The translations under genes were made by a program, and so were the position numbers. This document shows positions 1 to 7,261 of a stretch of DNA of 38,152 nucleotides, piece by piece (positions within the stretch are counted from its first letter, which is position 1; each line of letters opens with the position of its first letter). The notes beneath the pieces are model-generated. The model was not told where the DNA came from. It did no database searches and was given only the letters and a program-made list of their open reading frames with translations. This DNA is from Planctomycetota bacterium (lineage in GTDB: Bacteria; Planctomycetota; UBA1135; UBA2386): positions 1 to 38,152 of the forward strand of contig JADLHO010000188.1 in assembly GCA_020848735.1 (NCBI GenBank), read 5' to 3'.

Positions 1-538
1 CATCGAGGATCCAGGTGTCGTTGAGCCCCACATTGTTGGGCTCGCCGGCGTCGAGCCCGCCGTGGAGCAGGATGCGGCCATTGCCGAGGTAGACCATGGC
101 GCCGCCGCGCCGCGCGGACGGATGCACACCGCCGACCGGGCTGAGCTGGGTCCATTTGCTGCCGTTCCAGGTCCAGGTGTCATCGAGCAGCCCCGCCCCG
201 GTCCTACCTCCGAAGAGCACGACCCGTCCGCGCTGCGCGTCGAAGACCATCTGGCCGCGGACGTCGCGCCCGGTCCCGGACAGGTTGGGGTCAGGGAAGC
301 GCTGCGTCCAGGCGCTCCCGTTCCAAGTCCACGTGCGCGAACCAGAGTTGAACGAGTCGAGGGCCTCGACCTCGTCACGTGCACCGTCGTAGGCCATCGC
401 GGCCAGGTTGGGCCCGTTCGGGTAGTTCGGATAGCCGCCCGAGTCCGCGACCTGGGTCCAGGTCTGGGCAGCGAGCGGTGCGACGAGACCCCAGAGCAAG
501 GCCAGGGCGAGAGACGAAGGACGAGCGGTCGTGGTCAT
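1..538 (-). CDS. Secreted kelch-repeat protein, C-terminus cut by window edge
   Basis: I translated this by hand from the ATG at 538; the frame stays open to base 1, giving 179 residues. The start MTTTARPSSLALALLWGLV followed by APLAAQ is a signal peptide, probably cleaved after about residue 25. The mature part is built of kelch-like blades: FDAQRGRVVLFGG followed by LLDDTWTWNG, and then ARRGAMVYLGNGRILLHGG followed by NDTWILD. Such blades form a beta-propeller outside the cytoplasm; the ligand cannot be told. It lies 34 bases behind the stop of the kinase-SUMF1 gene on the same strand, so the two are probably co-transcribed. The 3' end is missing because the window ends, not because the gene is broken. 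Confidence 0.8.
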   Translation of the reverse strand, partial: MTTTARPSSLALALLWGLVAPLAAQTWTQVADSGGYPNYPNGPNLAAMAYDGARDEVEALDSFNSGSRTWTWNGSAWTQRFPDPNLSGTGRDVRGQMVFDAQRGRVVLFGGRTGAGLLDDTWTWNGSKWTQLSPVGGVHPSARRGGAMVYLGNGRILLHGGLDAGEPNNVGLNDTWILD

Positions 539-572
539 GACGACGCTCCAGCGCACGAGCCGCGCGAATCCG

Positions 573-3152
573 TCACCGCGCGAGCGGCCGCGCCGCGCGG
601 ATGCCGATCCGGTCGTAGCTGCTGTGCGAGGGGCAGTGATCGCGCGTCGAGACCCGCGCACTCGCGGCGGAGTTGGCAAAGCTGCCGCCGCGGTGGATCC
701 GGCCACGGGCATTGCGATCGAGCCTCAGGCCGTCGCCCTCGCGAGTCGGGGCGCGGTAGCTGCCATAGCCGTCCCGACACCACTCCCAGACGTTGCCCAG
801 CGTGTCGTGGAGCCCGAAGCCGTTGGCGCCAAAGCGCCCGATCGGCGCGTGGAAGACCCAGCCGTCGTCGAGCGCCTCGTCGTAGGGCCAGCCCGGTCCA
901 CCGCCCCCGGCGCGCGCGTGGCGGTCGGCGAGGTTCGCGTGCCGCGCCAGGACGCCCGGCGACTCGGCACCGCCGAAGGGCCCGGGCAGATTGCCCCGCG
1001 CGCCGTACTCCCATTGCGCTTCGGTCGGCAGGTCCAACGCCCAACGCGCGAGCACGGCCTCGGCCTCGTCGCCGTCGATGGACTCGGCCGGGTGCGTGCG
1101 ATCGACCACGGGCACGCCGCGGCCGGGCGCGTAATAGCTCGGCTCGCGACCGGTCGCCCGCAGCCACTGCGCCTGCGTGAGTTCGTGCTTGCCGAGGAAG
1201 AACGGCGCCAGTTCGACCTCGTGGACCGGCCCCTCCTCGGCATTGGCCCGCGGATCGGCGTTCGAGGTGGCCGAGGACTCCGCGCTGGCCCCCATCGCGA
1301 AGCGCCCGCCGGGCAGCAGGACGAGCACGATGCCGTTCTCCTCGTTGATCTGCAGATGCCCGTTCGCGTCGCGCCGGGCGGGCGTACCGCTCGACAGGTG
1401 CGCGAACTCGTAGAGCCCGCTCTGCGGATCGGGACCGAGTGGCACGAGGCCGAGCTGGGCGCTGATGCGCAGCCCGCCGTAGCGCGGCGCGCGGCCCGGA
1501 TCGGCGATCGCCGCGATCGTCTCCCGCCAGGCCGAGGCCGGCGCGTGCAGGCTGCGCGCCTCGATGGCCTCCGCTTCGGCGAGGCGCGCGCGGACGGACG
1601 CGAGTGTCCCGTCCTGCCCGTGGAAGCGCTCGAGATGGGCGACGAAGCGGGCGAGACGCTCGCGCTCGGCGCCTCCCGCAGCGGCGTGCCGCTGGCGGTG
1701 CAAGGTGACGCGTGAGCCCAGGTCCTCGGCGCGCTCGAGCCAACGGCGCAGCTCGTCGATGCGATCGGGCAAGGCCGGCCACAGCGTCTCGGCTTCGCTC
1801 TCGAGCCAGGCCAGGAGCCAGGTGTCGGAGAGATCGCGCAGGGCCTCATTGCGCAGCGCGGACTGCTGCGCGGTCCAGAGCGTCCCGCCGACGAGGATCA
1901 CGATGAGGCTGAAGAGGAGCGCCGCGACGAGCCGATTGCGTCCACACCACTTGCGGAGCTCGACCAACGGCCCGACGGCATGCGCGCGGACGACGCGCCC
2001 GTCGAGCCAGGCCTCGAGGTCGGCGCCGAGTTCGGCGACACCCGGATAGCGATCGCGTGGATCCCGGGCCATCGCGCGCTCGCAGATCGCGACGAGCTCG
2101 AGCTGGGCCCGCGGCACGCGCCCCATCAACGATTCGGGTGCTTGCGTCGCGACGCGATCGACGAGGGCAGACGTGGAGCCGAGACCAGCGGCGAGCGCGT
2201 GAGGCGGGCGCCCCGCGAGCGCGTGGTACAGCATGGCGCCGATCGCGTATTGGTCGCTCGCCGGTCCCACCAGGCCAGGCTCACCCGCAGCCTGCTCCGG
2301 CGCCATGTAGGCCAGCGTGCCGAGCACCTGCCCGGCCTGCGCGGGCAGCGCCGCCGGCGAGTCCGCGAGCCCCCAGTCGAGCACGCGCACCTCGCCCAAG
2401 GGCCCGATCATCACGTTGTCCGGCTTGAGATCGCGATGGACGACCCCTTTGCCATGCGCATGGGCGAGGATCCGGCAGATCTCGCGCAGCACCGCGACCG
2501 AACGCAGCAGCGGCCGGCGCGAGCCCGCCGCGCCGCGACGCTGCCCGAGTTCGTCGGCGAAGGTGCTGCCGATCACGATCGGCATCTCGAGCCAGGCTCG
2601 CCCGCGCTCGTCGATCCCCGCCGCCAGGACCGGCAGGATGCCCGGGTGGTCGAGGGCCGCGAGCAGGCGGGCCTCCGCGAAGAAGCGCCGCGCGCGCTCC
2701 TGGTTCACCTCGTTCGCCGTCGGTCCGAGTTCGAGCAGGAGCGTCTTGCGCGCCACGGCGCGCGCGAGCTGCAGATCCTCGATCCGCTCGACGATGCACG
2801 AGCTGCCGCGACCGAGCAGGCGCCGTTCGCTGCCCCGCGCGCCGAACGCGGCAAACGCGGCGAGTTCCGAGGCCCACGCCCCGTCGACTCCGGGCTCTCC
2901 GAAGAGGGACCGCGCCGCCTCATAGCTGTCCCGGCACTGCAGGAGGGCCGCCCGCGCATCCGGATGGCGGAGCAGGATCCGCTCGAAGGCCGCCTCGGCG
3001 ATGCAACCACTCGAGTCGACCGCATCGGCGAGCAGCTCGGCCGCATGCTCGAGCTCAGCGGCGCTCCCTCGCTCCGGCCGCGGCGCCGCCGCTCCATGCT
3101 CGTGCTCGTGCTGGTCGTCGGACACTGGCTGCCTCGCTCGTCCCCAGCGCAC
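573..3152 (-). CDS. Transmembrane Ser/Thr protein kinase with C-terminal SUMF1/FGE-like domain
   Basis: This is an 859-residue Hanks-type kinase. Residues 30-110 form a helical N-terminal region of the kind common in planctomycete kinases. The kinase domain follows: glycine loop LGRGSS at about 113, ATP-binding lysine in ARKTL at about 136, catalytic loop HRDLKPDN at about 239, DWG in place of DFG at about 259, and AYMAPEQ at about 281. One membrane span is at about 408-428 and a helical linker follows. A SUMF1-like domain fills about 608-857 (LPGGRFAMG, ELTQAQW, PTEAQWEYGARG, GNVWEWC, RGGSF). The paired cysteines of true formylglycine-generating enzymes are not seen after RGGS, so this domain is probably for sensing or binding. 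The start is uncertain: GTG at 3152 has GGAGG only 4 bases ahead, while GTG at 3125 has AGG at a more usual distance. Confidence 0.88.
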   Translation of the reverse strand: MRWGRARQPVSDDQHEHEHGAAAPRPERGSAAELEHAAELLADAVDSSGCIAEAAFERILLRHPDARAALLQCRDSYEAARSLFGEPGVDGAWASELAAFAAFGARGSERRLLGRGSSCIVERIEDLQLARAVARKTLLLELGPTANEVNQERARRFFAEARLLAALDHPGILPVLAAGIDERGRAWLEMPIVIGSTFADELGQRRGAAGSRRPLLRSVAVLREICRILAHAHGKGVVHRDLKPDNVMIGPLGEVRVLDWGLADSPAALPAQAGQVLGTLAYMAPEQAAGEPGLVGPASDQYAIGAMLYHALAGRPPHALAAGLGSTSALVDRVATQAPESLMGRVPRAQLELVAICERAMARDPRDRYPGVAELGADLEAWLDGRVVRAHAVGPLVELRKWCGRNRLVAALLFSLIVILVGGTLWTAQQSALRNEALRDLSDTWLLAWLESEAETLWPALPDRIDELRRWLERAEDLGSRVTLHRQRHAAAGGAERERLARFVAHLERFHGQDGTLASVRARLAEAEAIEARSLHAPASAWRETIAAIADPGRAPRYGGLRISAQLGLVPLGPDPQSGLYEFAHLSSGTPARRDANGHLQINEENGIVLVLLPGGRFAMGASAESSATSNADPRANAEEGPVHEVELAPFFLGKHELTQAQWLRATGREPSYYAPGRGVPVVDRTHPAESIDGDEAEAVLARWALDLPTEAQWEYGARGNLPGPFGGAESPGVLARHANLADRHARAGGGGPGWPYDEALDDGWVFHAPIGRFGANGFGLHDTLGNVWEWCRDGYGSYRAPTREGDGLRLDRNARGRIHRGGSFANSAASARVSTRDHCPSHSSYDRIGIRAARPLAR

Positions 3153-3184
3153 GAGACCTCCGGATCCGTCGGACGAGACGGATG
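3139..3184. repeat. 46-base direct repeat, copy 1 (partner 10755-10800)
   Basis: By eye, 40 of 46 bases match 10755-10800 without a gap, in the same orientation. It begins with CGTCCCCAGCGC and ends with CGAGACGGATG. It marks the left edge of the decayed kinase copy and overlaps the 5' end of the minus-strand kinase gene at 573-3152. It is best explained as part of one old duplication. Confidence 0.75.
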
Positions 3185-3517
3185 CGGGCTGGACAGCGCG
3201 AGTTCCACGGCGAGGCGAAGGAGTCCCTGGCCCGCTCGGAGGATTCGATCCCCGAGCCCGACTTCGCCGAGGGACAGATCGCCGAGCGCAACGTGACGAG
3301 GACGGAACTCGGCCTCGGCAGGATTTCGATCACGCTCGCCGCCCAAGACGGGCACCTGCGCCGCAAGGTCGCGCCCGAGTGCCTCCCTCCGGCACCCGGC
3401 GACATCGACGATGCGGCGCGCCCTCCGTCGCGATGCTGCGCGTGCACGGCGAGCGCGTCGCGCGGCGCAGCTCGTCGACGAGCCGCGGAGTCCACGTCGC
3501 TCCTTCGCCGCTCCTGA
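3139..3517 (+). pseudogene. Decayed fragment of a Ser/Thr kinase gene, paralogue of the one at 10876
   Basis: The plus strand encodes a stretch that aligns with residues 101-171 of the kinase-WD40 protein at 10876: EFHGEAKESLARS against ELHGEAKASRARL, IPEPDFAEGQIAER against IPEPAFAEGPIAGR, and LAAQDGHLRRKVAPECL against LAAWDSHLRRKVALKCL. About 38 codons are then missing, the frame shifts, and APSVAMLRVHG matches APFVAMLRVRG (residues 210-220); 20 bases at 3426-3445 are identical to 11511-11530. The glycine loop is spoiled (LGLGRIS for LGRGGMS) and the ATP-binding lysine has become glutamate, so no active kinase could be made. A 46-base block at its left edge also matches DNA upstream of the intact gene. 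The right boundary is approximate; 3455-3517 is only weakly similar. Confidence 0.75.
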
Positions 3518-3598
3518 GCCCGCCGCAATCGAGCTGGGGTCGGATGGACGCTTGCTCCCGTGATCGCCGGAGTCGGTGGGCCGTCCACGGAACACGAA

Positions 3599-3637
3599 CC
3601 TGGGACAGCGCCCACCCGGTCGCCCGCGGGCGCCAGG
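3599..3637 (-). terminator. Possible terminator hairpin behind the beta-helix gene
   Basis: On the minus strand, just past the stop at 3641, CCTGGCGCCC can pair with GGGCGC and CCAGG across a loop of about 14 bases, with a bulge. No T-run follows, so this is a weak call. Confidence 0.25.
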
Positions 3638-3640
3638 TGA

Positions 3641-6136
3641 TCACAGCCCCAGAGTCAGCTTCAGACCCCGGGTGAACGCGATCCCCTGCGAAGCTCCCGA
3701 GTCCTGCACCAGAGCCTGGGCGAACACCTCGAGGCCGCAAACATCGCCGTTCAGCGGCAGCGTCAGTGGCGGGGTCGAGACCCCCGCCGGTGGCACGAGC
3801 GGGATCGGCAGGGCGATGACACCGAGCGGATCCACGAGGAGGGTCCCGCCGAAGAGCGGCCAGGACGTAGCCTGCCAGCCGACCAGCAACACGGCTTGCG
3901 TCGTCGTCCCCGCCGAGTTGCCGATATCGATCGTGATGGCCGTTCCGCAGACCGGCCGAGCCGAGACCGCGATCTCGGGAACCCCATTCGTGCCTGGGTA
4001 GCCGGCACCGTACTTCGAGCTGCTTGCCACGGCACAGGGCACCTCATAGGCCCCCAGGTCCACGACGCCGCCTCCCGCCCCCGAGCCCGCGACCGCGCAA
4101 TGGTCGACGAGCCGCGGCTGGCCGGCGATATCCGCGCTGAGCCCTGAGGGCACCGCCAGGTCATCGCCGAAGTCGATCGCCGGCGAGCCTCCCGAGGGAA
4201 TGGCTGTCCCCGCCAGGAACCGCGGGTCGAGATTCCGCACTCCCGTGCCGTTCGACCAGCCACCGCGCACGATCGAGTACATCACCATCGTCGCCGTTGC
4301 ACCCGTCAGCTCGCGAGGCGCGGCACCCCAGAGGATGGAATTCTCGATTCTGCCGGTCGACAAGGCAGACTGGACGTGCAGGGCGACCGGGCGATTCTGG
4401 TCGAAGGTGCAATTCACGACTCCATTGCAGGCGTTCAGATACGCGCCACCTGCCGTGCCCCCGGAGTTGTTGACGAAGACGCAGCCCTCGAGCCGCGACG
4501 CGTTGGCGGTGTTCGATGCGCGATCACACAGACCGCCTCCGAGCCCTGCTTGGCACGAGTTGCCCTCGAAGCGTACGTTCCGGAGCAGACTCGGGCCTCC
4601 ACCGCCATCCGTGTAGATGGCGCCGCCATCGAGATAGCAGGAGTTCCCGAGCATCTCGCAGCGCTCGAGCTCCATCCGCGCGCCTCCCGAAGGAGCCCCT
4701 CTGCGGTTCGAGAGAGCAATCGCTCCACCACCCTGGCCCCACAGCGTACGCGTGGCCGTGACGCTATTGCCCTCGAAGACGCAATCCACGAACCGTGGGC
4801 TGGCGCCTCGGACATTGTCCACTCCCCAGGCCGCGACCGCGCCGCCCGCGCCAAAGGCCCTGTTCGACACGAAGCGCACCGAGCGGATGGTCGGGTCCCC
4901 GCCGGAAATGACCATGCCGCCGCCACGCCACGTGTAGCTGTCGCCGCCAATGTTGTTCGCAAATCCATCACGAATCGTCACACCGTCGAGGACCCCGCTC
5001 GCGTCGACCGTCACACCGACCCGGAACACGTTCTGCACGTTGGGGGTCGAGCCGTTCAACTGCCCGCTGAGAATGGTCGGGTTCGCCCTGATGTCGCGCT
5101 GGCCCACGTTGGTCTCGGAACCGGCAAAGCCGCCGAGGATCTCGATCCCCTTCATCAGCCAGAAGTGTTCGCTGCTGCTTCCAGTCCTGCTGCCGAAGAC
5201 GTCGTCCGCGTAGTAGGTGCCCACGGCGATCCAGATCTCGGACACGCCGTTCGGCCGGCCTCCCGGCCAGGTCTGAGCCACCAGCAGCGCGTCCTTCAGG
5301 CTGCGGAAGGCGTTGCTCCAGCTCGACCCATCATTGCCGCCCGTGGCGCGCGAGTCGACGTACAGCCGCGGGGGCAGAGGTGTCGTGACGCCCGGAATGT
5401 GGGTCGAGGAGGTCGTGCCCACCTTCGCGTTGGGCACGATCGCGCCGTTCGAGTCGCGCACGACGATCGAGTTCATGCCCAGGCTCGTCAGGGTTTGCCT
5501 CGAGCCTGACAGCGAGTAGGGCGTGCCTCGGCACCGGGGCACGTCCCACCGCAGCTCGCCACTGAGCTCGACGTCCAGGCGGAAGCTGGCACCGAACGCC
5601 ATCGGCAGGGTCACGGTGTATGGAGCGGAGAGCGTCACCCAGGCGCCCAGGTTGTGCCGCACCCGAACCAGGTGCGAACTGGTGAAGGCGACGACGGGCG
5701 ACGGAGTCGAGACTCCCAAGGCGAACGTGACCGAACCCTGACCGCGTGCACCGGTCACGATCCAGCTCTCGGACCACGTCGATCTCCCGCCGACCTTGGG
5801 CTCGAGCATCCAGAAGCGATGCTGCGGGCCGATGGAACCCGCGATGTCGAGCAGGACATCGAGCGCCGCGGGAGCACAGGAGGCCGTGGCATTCAGCCTC
5901 TGCAGGCCATAGAGCCCGATGCTGTTGCCTGCCTGGGCGCATGCGCCTTGATCGCCGAAGGCCTGAGCGAGGTCGGTTCCATTCACACTGCACCCTCCGT
6001 TGTAGGTGTTGCAGGCGCCATCACTCCCCCAGTGCGCCTCCGCGTGCGTCTGCAACGACTGCGAGCTCGCCGCCGGGCAGAGCGAGAGGAAGCTGAAGAG
6101 AAGAACTGATCCGTCGACGAAGGACAGGCCGCGCAT
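3641..6136 (-). CDS. Secreted right-handed beta-helix protein with a lineage-type C-terminal module
   Basis: This is an 831-residue exported protein. I chose ATG at 6136 over the TTG ten codons upstream because it begins directly with a signal peptide (MRGLSFVDGSVLLFSFLSL, then CPAASSQ). The middle, from about YVDSRATGGNDGSSW onward, is a parallel beta-helix like those of polymorphic outer-membrane or pectate-lyase-fold proteins, with repeated blocks such as LDGVTIRDGFANN and GGAIYTDGGGG. It ends in a segment typical of choice-of-anchor Q proteins (GGSPAIDFGDD, VDLGAYE). The last 120 residues form a separate beta-rich module opening with KYGAGYPGTNGVPE and ending FTRGLKLTLGL, which recurs in the protein at 21618. 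Its role is probably a surface or extracellular structure; the substrate is unknown. Its codon use looks less uniform than that of the kinases. Confidence 0.85.
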   Translation of the reverse strand: MRGLSFVDGSVLLFSFLSLCPAASSQSLQTHAEAHWGSDGACNTYNGGCSVNGTDLAQAFGDQGACAQAGNSIGLYGLQRLNATASCAPAALDVLLDIAGSIGPQHRFWMLEPKVGGRSTWSESWIVTGARGQGSVTFALGVSTPSPVVAFTSSHLVRVRHNLGAWVTLSAPYTVTLPMAFGASFRLDVELSGELRWDVPRCRGTPYSLSGSRQTLTSLGMNSIVVRDSNGAIVPNAKVGTTSSTHIPGVTTPLPPRLYVDSRATGGNDGSSWSNAFRSLKDALLVAQTWPGGRPNGVSEIWIAVGTYYADDVFGSRTGSSSEHFWLMKGIEILGGFAGSETNVGQRDIRANPTILSGQLNGSTPNVQNVFRVGVTVDASGVLDGVTIRDGFANNIGGDSYTWRGGGMVISGGDPTIRSVRFVSNRAFGAGGAVAAWGVDNVRGASPRFVDCVFEGNSVTATRTLWGQGGGAIALSNRRGAPSGGARMELERCEMLGNSCYLDGGAIYTDGGGGPSLLRNVRFEGNSCQAGLGGGLCDRASNTANASRLEGCVFVNNSGGTAGGAYLNACNGVVNCTFDQNRPVALHVQSALSTGRIENSILWGAAPRELTGATATMVMYSIVRGGWSNGTGVRNLDPRFLAGTAIPSGGSPAIDFGDDLAVPSGLSADIAGQPRLVDHCAVAGSGAGGGVVDLGAYEVPCAVASSSKYGAGYPGTNGVPEIAVSARPVCGTAITIDIGNSAGTTTQAVLLVGWQATSWPLFGGTLLVDPLGVIALPIPLVPPAGVSTPPLTLPLNGDVCGLEVFAQALVQDSGASQGIAFTRGLKLTLGL

Positions 6137-6484
6137 GGTTCTCAGCGATCTCCTGGTAGGCGTCAACGCATCCCTGGATCCGCGATGGCACCATGCAATG
6201 GCGGTGCCCGAGGAGAGGTGACCGATGACGCCGCTGCAGAGAAGCTTCCGGCCCGAACTCGTTCACGAATCCTCGGAATTCCATTCGGAAGAGCGTGCCG
6301 CGGCGTCGCAGAACCCGGGCGATCCGTGCCGATCGGCGTGCATTCCCGAGAAGCTGGGGCTGGCTGAGGGCCGGATCGGGACAGCCGGTCACGACGCCAA
6401 GAGTCGACGGGACTCGCGACTCCCGACCGCAGACAGGGTCACGTTCCTTCGGAGGCCTCACAGCCCCGCTAAGATGTGGGCCCC
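6137..6484. other. Divergent intergenic region of 348 bases
   Basis: This separates the beta-helix gene (minus) from the ECF sigma gene (plus), so it should hold the promoters of both. The only signal I can support is the TAAGAT hexamer at 6470. I saw no gene or convincing hairpin; open frames here are arginine-rich shadows. Confidence 0.5.
6470..6475 (+). promoter_or_regulatory. -10-like hexamer TAAGAT ahead of the ECF sigma gene
   Basis: GCTAAGAT lies 9 bases ahead of the ATG at 6485. It matches the TAnnnT form of a sigma-70 -10 element and resembles hexamers ahead of other genes here. No convincing -35 box is visible. If used, the mRNA would start almost at the start codon. Confidence 0.35.
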
Positions 6485-7141
6485 ATGCGTGTGCCGCCTC
6501 TCCTCGACAGCCCGGACCCCACCCTCCTCGCCGCCATCGCCCCCGACGCCTGGCAGACCCTCGTCGAAGGCGTCAGGCCCGCGGCGATGCTCGTCGCGAT
6601 TGACAGCCGCCTCGGCGAGCGGCTGCGCGCCGAGCTCGACGCCGAGGACATCTGGCAGGACACGCTGCTCCACGCCTGGAAGGCTCGCATGACCCACCGC
6701 TGGTGCGGTCTCCGGCAGTTCCGCCGCTGGCTCCTCCAGATCGCCGAGAACCGGATCCGCAATGCCGCCGATCACTTCGACGCAGCCTGCCGCGGCGGTG
6801 GCGTCCAGCACCTCACCCTGGGGCCAGGTGCCGACGCGTCCGGGCGAGGGACGGACGCCTCCCGCTTCGAGCCCGCGGTGACCGCCACGCCGAGCCGCGA
6901 GGCCGGCCGCCGCGAACTCGCTGCGGCCATGGCGGGAGCGCTGGGCGAACTCGACGCCGAGCTGCGCGACGTCGTCCGGTTGCGGCTCGTCGAGGACGCG
7001 AGCACCGCGGAGGTCGCCGCCGCGCTCGGGCTCGGTGAATCCGCCGTCAAACACCGGCTCCGCAAGGGCATCGAGCATTACACGCGGGTCCTCCGCAGGC
7101 GCTTACCAGACGCGGTGCCCAGAACAGCGCCCGTAGGCTGA
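6485..7141 (+). CDS. ECF-type RNA polymerase sigma factor
   Basis: This encodes a 218-residue sigma-70-family protein lacking regions 1 and 3. Region 2 is EDIWQDTLLHAWKA at about 54-67, followed by FRRWLLQIAENRIRNAADH, the usual DNA-melting and -10-binding helix. Region 4 is a helix-turn-helix, AEVAAALGLGESAVKHRL, at about 180-197. It should recruit RNA polymerase to a dedicated promoter set. I chose ATG 6485 over GTG 6476, which would overlap the end of the TAAGAT box by one base. It lies 120 bases ahead of a kinase-TPR gene on the same strand. In planctomycetes such pairs are common, with the kinase thought to control the sigma factor; that link is inferred here from adjacency alone. Confidence 0.88.
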   Translation: MRVPPLLDSPDPTLLAAIAPDAWQTLVEGVRPAAMLVAIDSRLGERLRAELDAEDIWQDTLLHAWKARMTHRWCGLRQFRRWLLQIAENRIRNAADHFDAACRGGGVQHLTLGPGADASGRGTDASRFEPAVTATPSREAGRRELAAAMAGALGELDAELRDVVRLRLVEDASTAEVAAALGLGESAVKHRLRKGIEHYTRVLRRRLPDAVPRTAPVG

Positions 7142-7261
7142 ACCGGCCCGAACGCCGGGGTCGGCACCGCCGACGACGACCCGGCCTTCGATCGAGCCCG
7201 CAGGATTCGCGAGCCGTCGCCGCCCGTTGACTTCTCCTCTCGCTCTCCGCGGAAACCGCCC

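Noticed and set aside
62..1715. Long plus-strand frames across the left end
   Set aside because: They are antisense to the kelch and kinase-SUMF1 genes, which have clear motifs.
3621..3632. 12-base palindrome CGCCCGCGGGCG
   Set aside because: Common in DNA this GC-rich and too short, without a loop, to call an operator or hairpin by itself.
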